Shown piece by piece: positions 39,712 to 48,666 of a DNA stretch of 51,048 bases (positions are counted from its first letter, which is position 1; the number at the start of each line of letters is the position of its first letter). Origin of the DNA: Guillardia theta CCMP2712 (taxonomy: Eukaryota; Cryptophyceae; Pyrenomonadales; Geminigeraceae); contig NW_005434669.1 in assembly GCF_000315625.1 (NCBI RefSeq), forward strand, positions 270,931-321,978. The letters are read 5' to 3'. A model generated the notes under the pieces. It was not told the DNA's origin and did not search any database. It saw only the letters and a program-made list of their open reading frames with translations. Position numbers and translations under genes: made by a program.

Positions 39712-42476
39712 TCAGTCTGCAATGGAATAGAACAGGTTGAGAAAGCTCTCGTAGCACTTGCCCAGGAGTTTCTCAAACTTTGCTTCATCCTCCATGTAGT
39801 CGTCGTGAGCATCATTCCTGGAGGGGACGACTACATAGAACACTAGCTCCTGTCAGCTTCTTCCCCCACAGACAGAATGTCTCCTCACCCTTGTGGCATT
39901 TCTGCTTGCTGTAGAGAGGCGAGCTGGCATGCAGCTTGACTGCGTACGCGTCGCCCAGCACGCCATGTCCGTGTCCGGCATACTGGGATGACGTGGCCTT
40001 TCCTAGGTAACCCGGGGAGTTGAGGGGACCGCTGGCATCGAAGACAACTCCAGCTCGACCTGCCATGTGCGTTATGCTGGGGGATGCACGAAGGTAGGGG
40101 GAGGGAGGAGGGAGGAGGGAGGAGGGAGGAGGGAGGAGGGAGGAGGGGGAGGGAGGAGGGAGGAGGGAGGAGGGGGAGGAGGAGGGAGGAGGGATGAGTT
40201 AGAGGGTAGGTTGAATATATGATCATCTCCAGATGATGGAGATGATCATAAAGAGGGCTAGACTGAGGTGATGGAAGAGGAAGGGGGATCGGGAGGGAGA
40301 GACTCGCACTTTACCTCTTGATGGACGTTTGCCTCGCACGAAGAGCTTGTCGGTTTCAACAGCAAGTGACTTGCAGGAAGCGTCGTGCTGACCGAGAGAG
40401 ACGATGGCCTGGGGATCTGAGGAGACGATGACGATGAATCTTTCGTCGGAGATGATGCCTGAGGAGCAGGTGAGAAAAGAAGTCAAGGAGAAGAGTTGGA
40501 AAGGCGCCGAGGCAGTGGAGACGAATGAGAAAGTGCACGAGGGAAGGAGGGAGGGGTAGAGGAAAGGAGGAAGGAACGGAGCGGGGGATGGAGGGAGGGA
40601 GGGAGAAGAATGGAGGGAGGAACAATCGCGTTACACTCTTGCTGAAGTGCATCGATCAGGTTCTTGTCGTGGTCGCAGACGAGGTAGAGCTTGATCTTCT
40701 TGTCTCCTGCATGACTCTCGAGGAACCTCTTGATGGACTGCATCGCAACTCTGCCCGACGGCATCAGCAAGTCAGCAGAGGGGCATGGTGAGCGATCCGA
40801 GACGAGCAGCGACTGGAAGGAGGGGTAGTCACCTTGCGGCGAGGAGGGGTTCGCATTTCAGCAGAGGGCAGCAGCATAGGAGGGGGAAGGCAATCGATCT
40901 GCAAGAGGCCGCGCTGGTGTCAGAGAGAGATGCAAGGTCGTAGATGATGTTGAGGGGGAAGGTCTTCTTCTCAATCTTCTCCTCTTTGTCTTCGAGGCCG
41001 GCTCTGATGTCACTGGATGTTGAACTAGGTTGTGCGTGCTCTCCTGAGGACGAGAGATCCTGGCTGCTCCTGTCTGCTTTTCCCTTTCCTCTCACATCTT
41101 GCTCATCCTCTTTCTCGACAGGACGGTCGGGCCTGGTCGATTGCTCGTGGGAGATCGAGGTTGCTGTCCCTGTGTCGACCTTGCCGTGAGAGAATTTTCT
41201 TTCATCGCCTTGGCTCACATCGATTTTTCTGGAGCTTACAGACTCTCTCGAGCTCACGCACGCATCAATCTTGATCTTCTTTGCTGGTGTTTCTTCGTCT
41301 TTCTGAACATGATCATTGACTTGGCAGATGCTTCTCTTCGCACTGGTGACTTCCTTCGAGTTCACATGGGTCACCTTCGCTAGAGACTCCGTGTGATCGT
41401 TGCGCTCCTCCACGTTGATGTCATGGGACCTTGCCGCGTCATGAGCTTCCTCTTGCTTCTCCTCTTTCTTGGATTCTTGTGATGGCCTCTCCGTCGCACT
41501 GACAGCATGCAAGTCAACGAACACGTCTCCAACTCACGGTACTTCACCTCCTCGCTGTCGCTTCCTCCTCCTCCCTCCCTGCATCTCTCTCAACCTTCCG
41601 TGCACTTGGGGCAGCTGCGTTTGTGCTCGCCGGGGGAACGATGCCATGTTTGATCAGCGCTTCATGGTTGGCTGGGTGGCTGAACTCCTGGAAGTGCGTG
41701 GGGTTGTTTCTGTAGCAGCTCGACCCAAATCTGGTCGAGGAAACGATAATCGTCAAGGGGAGAAGAGGAGTTGGGAGGAGAGAGGAGAGGGGTGGGTGGG
41801 GAGGAGAGGAAGGGAGAAACGGAATAGGAGGAATGAGAAGTTACGCGGAAAGAGAGGAAGTGCAGATTTCAGACTTACTGGCATCTGGGCTTGTCCTTGG
41901 GCAGGTACTCTTCACTAGGAGAGCTTGCGGGAGCATGTGCTGCTCTTGGATGCGAAGAAGGGTGGCTCTCCTGCAAGAAGTGATTCGGATTCATCCGCTT
42001 GCAGTCAAGCCCGTATTTGCACTTGATCAGCCCCGAAGGAATCCACGTAATGCTCCCTCCTGCGTCTGCCCCTGCCCCTCCTGCCCCTCCTGCCCCTCCT
42101 GCCCCGGCACCTGCACCTGTCCTTGTGCTTACTCCTCCTTGATCCTGCGATCCACTCGCCGAGGAGCCTGCAGCGGCCTTCGCCTTGAAATGTGCGTGGA
42201 GTGGAGGGTGAGAGCAGGAGTCGAAGTGCGAAGGATTGTTCCGAACGCACTTGAGTCCGTACTCGCAGGGCGGGGCACCCTGTGGGATCCATTTGGCTGT
42301 TGCTGAAGGGCTCAGGTCCTCATGGTCGGACTCGGACAGCGAGTCTTCTGACTCCTCCTCCGAGTCCTCCACGACGAAATCGTCTTCGCTGTCGTCCTAT
42401 CTCCCATCCGTCAGTTACTTGCCATGTCACCGCAAATCAGGAAGACCTGGGCGGGTCGACGAGATTTCCGTGGCAT
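39712..42476 (-). CDS. Triple PBZ zinc-finger protein with a circularly permuted macrodomain-like region, multi-exon
   Basis: Predicted nuclear ADP-ribose reader. Exon 1 (42476-42447) gives MPRKSRRPAQ; exon 2 starts at 42396 with an acidic stretch. Three PBZ fingers (C-x5-C-x6-H-x5-H) follow: CEYGLKCVRNNPSHFDSCSH, CKYGLDCKRMNPNHFLQESH, and, across an intron, CQFGSSCYRNNPTHFQEFSH near 41720. PBZ fingers bind poly(ADP-ribose) in APLF and CHFR. After a charged linker (41520-40990) come macrodomain-like pieces in unusual order: SCRSIAFPLL, RVAMQSIKRFLESH, IKLYLVCDHDKNLIDAL, then ISDERFIVIVSSDPQAIVSL, AGVVFDASGPLN, GDAYAVKLHASSPLY, YVVVPSRN and FEKLLGKCYESFLNLF, ending at 39712. The canonical Asn of AIVNAAN is Ser here. 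It is divergent from SKA1 and convergent with Cys protein B (111 nt). Confidence 0.85.
40090..40197. repeat. (GGGAGGA)n heptanucleotide repeat in an intron of the PBZ-macro gene
   Basis: About fifteen GGGAGGA units with small variants on the + strand. They lie in the intron between the SLGQHDAS exon and the FDASGPLN exon. Confidence 0.9.
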
Positions 42477-43120
42477 CCTGAAGCAAGATGACCATTCAGA
42501 TAGACTTTACAATCGCGTTTGTGTGGTGAATGCAGTCTGAATTTGTTCTCAACACCCTCCACCTACGCTTCTAACAGCTATCGTGTCTTACCTGCCTTGA
42601 CTGGACTTGAGAACTGATCCGATCTCAACAAACTCACTCCTGCTCTCCTCTGTTTCTCTACTCCACTCTTCCATCACCGGTCTCTCACCATCCTCAACAT
42701 GCTAGCCCACGCACATCCCGGCATTCTATCCGTGCCGCATCCTTCACCGCATTTCTTCAGTGCATTCAGAGTGCATTCTTCAGGCATTCTTCCCTGCATT
42801 CTTCCCTGCATTCTTACCAGATTCGTCCTACCACGGCTCTGGTCTGCCAGATTTCGCGGTTTCAACCTGAATTTGAATTGGCGTGAATGTCCTGAGGGAC
42901 AGACGGCACATGGGAATGGGAGGAAGAGGGAGGAGAAGGAGGAAGGAGAACGAGGGAGGAAAAGGAGGAAGGAGAACGAGGGAGGAGAGAAGGTCAGAAG
43001 GAGGGAGGGAGGGAATTAGAAGGAATGGGGGATGGAAACATGGCGGGTAGTTCGAACCCCTGCGTGGGCCGGGCAGTGAGTTTTTTTAAGATTTGGTTTG
43101 CTAACAACTGTGTCTTCAGT
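42477..43120. promoter_or_regulatory. Head-to-head region of PBZ-macro and SKA1
   Basis: 42760-42830 has tandem GCATTCTTCCCT words (about three copies). 42920-43015 is GGAGGA purine-rich. 43037-43072 is a possible non-coding first exon of SKA1: it ends at a good donor (GTGAGT at 43076), and an acceptor lies at 43113-43119 just before the ATG. It reads ATGGCGGG but does not join in frame. Confidence 0.45.
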
Positions 43121-44049
43121 ATGTCGACCACTTCTCTGCATCCTGCTTGTCAAAGCATTCACAGCCATTTCGAGTCTTGCAGTGAAGATATCGCGATGAT
43201 AACGAGGATCCTCGAAGAAGACTTCCAGCGAGAAGGCTCCTACTCCAAGGCGAGTAATTGTTTTCCCCTGCCGTTCCCCTGACACCTTCCCCACAGAACC
43301 CTGTGAAAATTCTCGAGCGCCTGCGTGCCTTGAAGGAGGACCTCCCTAAGGTCCAGGATGAATGGAAGCGCGTCATGCTCGCCAGGCAGAAGCTGCTCGA
43401 TTCAGCCAAGCAACAGCAGGGCATGAATCGAGCTCTGAAACAGATGTGCGAGACAGCAGATGTCCCGATTGCCTGCACCGACGCGCAAGATATTTTCTCG
43501 AGCTTCTCCTCGAAGCTAAATGATTGGAGCAAAGACAACATGAAGAGATATGAGAGCATGCGCAACGACCTCGCACTGATCGCCTCCGAAGACCTCGACA
43601 TGGAAGTTCTTACCACCATGAGCACTCACCTTGCAGTGGAGGAAATTCCGGCTGACGATGGACTCGGAGGAAAGGGAGGAGGAGGAGGAGGAGGAGGAGA
43701 TCAGGAGAACGAGAACCCGAACGCAACGCCGTGCGACGAGGCTCCAGCGGGGGAGGTCAAGAAGCAGAAGCCTACCCATTACATCACAGAGGAAGAGTTC
43801 CTGAGCGTTTCCAACGTTGTCCGGGGAAGGTGCAAGCTAGACGAGTGCAACACACTGCTGGATGTCATCCTAGCTCATTGCCGCAAGACCAAGAGCTCGC
43901 ATCCGATCTCGACCGTTGAGCTTGTCAAGATCGGTGCGAGAGTGACTGGACAGACAGGGGGCAGTCGACTTGCTACCCTCCGAAGCTTGAAGAGGATCGA
44001 GATCAGCAAGGAAGGAGTGCAGCTCAGCTCCAAGTGGTTCCCCCGATAA
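43121..44049 (+). CDS. SKA1: SKA1 (spindle and kinetochore-associated protein 1), 2 exons
   Basis: Outer-kinetochore Ska complex subunit that couples chromosomes to microtubule ends. Exons 43121-43249 and 43297-44049 encode 293 aa. The N-terminal half is helical or coiled coil (NPVKILERLRALKEDLPKV, KLNDWSKDNMKRYESM) like the SKA1 dimerisation region. A Gly-rich acidic linker follows. The C-terminal winged-helix microtubule-binding domain has YITEEEFLSVSNVVRGRCKL, DECNTLLDVILAHC and LATLRSLKRIEISKEGVQL, matching SKA1's EEF, KGRL, LN and LRHCRR landmarks. The domain lacks part of the middle segment found in animals. The intron starts with GC (AAG/GCGAGT) and ends CCACAG; no GT alternative keeps the frame. 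Upstream 5' UTR splicing is likely. Confidence 0.85.
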
Positions 44050-46827
44050 ACATGTCATGGATCCTCGTCCGAGGGCTCGGCTGTGCTCACAGTGTTTCTC
44101 ACCCCGGCAGCCTGGCAGGCTCTCTCATCCGACTGAGTGCTAAAATACTTGTGGCGGCGGTTGAACCGTGAACGGCAACTGATCGCGGCACTTACTACTT
44201 TGTTGGTAATTTGTGATTGATAAGCGAGTACAACTTGCTCGACTCGATGAACTGAAACTCCCGGGACGGCCCTGTCACTGGCACTGCCATGATCGGGGGT
44301 CGCCCGGCCCGCCTCGCCGGCGGGCCGGGCCCGGGGACTGAGCCCGGCGCTGCCGGCACGACGGTACGGTATCGCCGGTGACGGGTCCGCCCGCGGCGGC
44401 AGCGGCGGCCCCGCCGGCACCACGGCGTCAGGCGTGCCGTGACACTGTGCACTTACTCGGACTCAGGCAGTGACTCAGCAGTGCTGGAGTAATCGCCGAC
44501 ACTGTGACGCCCCCGTGATGAATGCTCCCCGCCGAACTTCGGAAACTTTCGGGTTGATTATGCGCTCCCTCTCAGATTTTCTCACTTTCACTCTGGCCTC
44601 CCTCTTCAGTTCTGTCCTCTTCCTCCTCCTCCTCCTCCTCTACCTCCTCCTCCTGGGCGTGGCGGCGCCACGCCCACTGGCAGGCCCAGCCCGCACCCGG
44701 TGACCCGCCGGGGGCCGGGCCCGCGCTGACTCCCGAGCCCGCGGTCGCGCCGGCTCATCGCTCCCGGAGTCCGGCTGCACTGCGGCGGCGGGCGGCCATG
44801 GGGGCCCGCGCCCGGCCCGCCGGCCGGGCCGCCGCGGCCCCTCCCGGGTCCAAGCCTTGAAGGCTCCGTGGCCACTGCCAGGCTGAAGGCGGCGGCGGCC
44901 CGGCGTTATCTTTTCTAATCTAGTATCTTTACTAAGTTATACCGTACTCCCCTTGGTCGTTTATAGGTAGCTCATGCAAGTCTTCCCCTACCCGATCTCT
45001 TGACCCTACCTCACCCCTGTCTTCCCCCAATCTTACCCCACCCCCTCTTTCCTATACCATATACCGGTCAATGTTTCTAGCCCAACAACCCTCTCACACG
45101 TGCGGGACCCCCCACCCCAAACTATGGCTCGGTACCCCTCCAAAAATTCAGTACCCCTGTTCCTCAGAGAAATAACCCCCAACAAAAGCGTTATCACCCC
45201 CTTCCCTTTATCCACTACCCCTGCTCCAAACACATGCGAGTAGCTCAACTCAAAATCCGCTGGAGGGCAGGGTCGCATCCTGAGCATATGACCAGATCTA
45301 CAAAATGGTTGTGGCTGCACGTCCCCTCACCCTCCACCCTAAAGTCAGGCCTCGTTGTACCCCTCCAATATTTGCTCCAATGACAAATCATGACCCCCAC
45401 CCACATTTGGTCATTTCCTGTTAACCCAACCCCCACTGGTCATTTGATTGACTACCCCTACTCCCCAACATTACTTCTCTTGACCCCACAAATGACCAGA
45501 TCGTTTTCAATATGGTCAACATCGTTACTACCCCCACCCCACTAAATCCTCTTCTACCATCCCCTACCCCATTGAAAACGATGGAAATGCCAATTAACAA
45601 TAGTTCATGCTGCCGAACCCTGTTCCATGAGCACCCCTGATACTTGAACCCCTACCCCCCTGGTGATGTACCCCACCACTCCCCTACAACATCTTCTTGG
45701 TACCCCCCGCCATCTGCTCTGACGGGTTCATTCGATGGAGATTCATTGTGTGAGAAAAACAAAAAATGGTAGGGTGGGTACTGAATGTCGGGAGGGGGTA
45801 AGGGGGCCCTAAGGGTGGGGGAATATCCATTAGTAGTCTCGTGATGAGAGAGAAGGGGAAGATGAATTCCGTTGCAATTGCGCTATCAAGGGTAAAAGGG
45901 GTAGAAGATAGCCTTTTTACATTATTATCTCACCTATATTATTGCGCATCTTTACCCCCCAGCCTCCTTGATCCACAAGATCCATCAAGAGCGCTGAGAG
46001 ATGCGGGGGAGTAGTGGTGCAGGGGGAATAGAAAGTCGCAGGGCGGTAGTGGGTACTAAAGATGCTCTCTTAGAGGGTGGGGGTGGTTTGCAGTGAATCA
46101 TGTCCCCATGAAATTCAGATCTCACCCTACCCCCAAATGCACAAGTAGTGAGTGTGTACCCCTGATGGAAATGCTCACAACAACGGGTAGGGTGATCACC
46201 CCCACCTGAACTGGACATCAGTAACATCCACGGGAGATCAAGGGGGTCCAATTGATTAACCACCCCACCCCCTGTGGTCTCTTATTCCTACCACCCCCTT
46301 GCTCGGTAGAATGATCATGATAAGGGAACGGATCTGCATTTCATGCTCCAGGTGGGTACTTGAGGGTAATTGAAGGGGTAGGGGTACTTCATGTACCCCC
46401 TGTAATCAAGATGTCATCTTCCCCTACATAGCCACACATCCCCCAACTTCAGAATGACCACCCCGACCCCCTGACCCACCGACTCTCACCCCTCCCTAGT
46501 CACAGAGGTAGTATACAACCCTCCTGCATCACTATATTGTACATCACTTAGGGGTAGGGGTGAGTTATCTTTTGTGTTTTTAGCACCCTTTTCACTTGCC
46601 CTCCTCTCGCTCCTCCTTGCACTTTGCTTCTCCTCCCTGCGAGCTTTCTTTTCCTCCTTTCCTCTCCCTTCTGAGATCCACAGCACCGAGAGTTCTCCCC
46701 TCGATTGCAAACTCGCTCTCCTCTCTTCTCCTCCTCCTTTTCTTCTTTCATTTCTTGTCTTGTCATCTGTTGCGGGGATTCTCTCATAAAATAGGGTAGG
46801 CTTTTCGAAACTTCCGCACAAGCGATC
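44050..46827. other. 2.8-kb intergenic region: two GC islands then a long TACCCC-rich tract
   Basis: The longest gene-free stretch. 44230-44460 and 44640-44900 are GC islands with GCCGGC, GGGCCGGGC and GGCGGC runs. From about 44940 to 46560 the sequence is packed with TACCCC, ACCCC and CCCCAC words, mostly C-rich on the + strand, with a short switch to GGGGTA/GGGGGT at 45765-45830 and around 46000-46090. The last 250 nt before the NCKX ATG are pyrimidine-rich (CTCCTCC, CTTTCC). No protein-like ORF, tRNA or transposase is seen. Confidence 0.6.
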
Positions 46828-48666
46828 ATGCCGCTCTCCGAAGAGCAGATTCAGACAAACTGTGACGTACCGGGGTATGCAGATCCACTGAAACTGCAAA
46901 GTCCAGTATCAGTGCTGCTCTACCTGCTTGGTATCAGCTGGTTGGTGGTCGGAATTCGTTTTCTTAGTGAACGATACTTTGCGAAATCGATTGAAGCCAT
47001 GATTCGAACCTATCACATTCCACAGGGAATTGCAGGAGCAACTCTCATGGCAGCAGGGACGTCTGCACCTGAATTGATCTCATCTCTTATTGGGGTATTC
47101 GTGGCCAAGAAAGTCGACACGGGAGCGGGCACTGTGATTGGCAGTGTTATTTTCAACCAGCTTGTTATCATTGGTGGGATTATCACGGTTTCACCTGGTC
47201 GGGTGAGAGCTGATGATTCTTCAACTCACTGTTTGTAACCAGTTCCGTGCAGCGAGTGGTTGTAAACGGACTCGACATGGTTCGTGACATGGTCTACTAT
47301 GCCATCAGCATCGCACTTTTCTGCGCTTTCTTTAACGATGGGAAGGTGAGCATCTCAGAGCCTTGTGTTTAAGCCTGATGGATCGCACAGGTTACCTTAG
47401 GAGAAGCCTGGGGCTTCACAGTAGCCTACATCGCATACGTGGCCATCTGTGGCAACTGGACCATGATCGATGTCTGGATCAAGAAGCGATTCGGCAAGGA
47501 TTCAACTCCCATCCCGACAGTGGAGATGAAGGAGGAGGACAAGTACAAGTCAAACACGGCCATGGACTCCTTCTACCCACAGAGTGCCTCGGAATCTGAA
47601 AGCGCCATGTCCTTCCACTTGGACATGCCTCAGCCTGTCCTCCATCACGCCGCTGTCAGTGGCAAGGCCTTCGGAGCTGAACCTGCTGGCGAGCCTGAGG
47701 AGGGCTTGGCGGTACCTCACATCCAGGGAGCCCCGGTTCCCTTCGGCCACCATGTTCAAGTGCCTCACATTGGGAACTCGCTCACTGCCCAGTACGTCCC
47801 CCCTGCCCACCTTCCGCCGAACCATGCTGCTCTGACCGGGGTTCAGCTCAGCTCCAGACGCCCGCAGGCAGTAGAGAGCTTCTTGTCTGTGGCATCGACC
47901 GATGGCGGCGTCAGTGGCACTGCCCACGAGGAGAGAAATCTCATCAACCGTCGTGAGCTCCACACCAAGTCATGGAATGACGCTGCGTACACCCCCGACG
48001 AGCACGAGGAGCCGATCAGCCCATGGGAGGAGTACGAGATTGTGATGGCTAGCGATTCGCTGATCAGAAAGATCTACTTCTTCATCGAGGTTCCATGGAT
48101 CGCAGCCGTCTATCCCATCAACTCTTGGTTCTTCTACAACCACTGGCATGTGACCAACTTCTTCCTGTGCCTGGGCTGGTTCACCCTAGTCTGCATGTTC
48201 TTGATGTTCTGGCTACAGAAGGCAGGCTGCGTGATTGGAATCTCTGCTGGAGTGATGGGAGTGCTGTTCGGAGCTGCAGGAACGTCCCTGCCTGATTGCT
48301 TGTGCTCGTTGTACATGGCCAAGAAGGGTCAGGGTACCATGTCGTTCACCAACGTCTGGGGCTCCAACGTGTTCGACATTCTTTTTGCTCTGGGTATCCC
48401 ATGGATGCTCTCGGTGAGACAACTGAAAGTCGACATCTCTTGCCTGTGCTGACTTGTTGCAGATGCACGTGTATGGGGGTACGATCCAGGTGGAGAACTC
48501 ACAAGGATTGTCAATCTGGATGAGCGTTGTTTTCATCCTCTTCTGCGTTCAAGCTTTGATCTCCAAGTTTCACTTCAACATGTGGCATGGGAGTGGGTAT
48601 CTTGCTATTTATGGTCTCTTTATCATCTACAACTTCGTGAACGACAAATACAAATTCGCCAATTAA
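46828..48666 (+). CDS. Cation/Ca2+ exchanger, NCKX (SLC24)-like, 4 exons
   Basis: CaCA-superfamily exchanger moving Ca2+ against Na+ (and K+ in NCKX). Exons 46828-47202, 47253-47345, 47391-48413, 48463-48666; 564 aa; introns of 50, 45 and 49 nt. The first alpha repeat is near residues 65-125, with GATLMAAGTSAPELISSLIG and GSVIFNQLVIIGG. A large hydrophilic cytosolic loop (about 190-355) separates it from the second alpha repeat near 440-500, AAGTSLPDCLCSLYMAKKGQ and VWGSNVFDILFALGIPW. The acidic residues E and D in the two GTSxP(E/D) motifs are the expected ion ligands. The last exon holds two TM helices and ends NDKYKFAN. No signal peptide. It is tail-to-tail with the kinesin gene, possibly with overlapping stop codons. 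Confidence 0.92.

Noticed and set aside
43036-43075. tRNA-like TAGTTCGAACCCC word upstream of SKA1
   Set aside because: No acceptor stem, D-arm or anticodon arm can be built around it on either strand; it looks like UTR sequence near a GTGAGT donor.
44940-46560. Interstitial telomere interpretation of the C-tract region
   Set aside because: The words are irregular TACCCC/ACCCC mixtures with strand flips, not an ordered TTTAGGG-type array.
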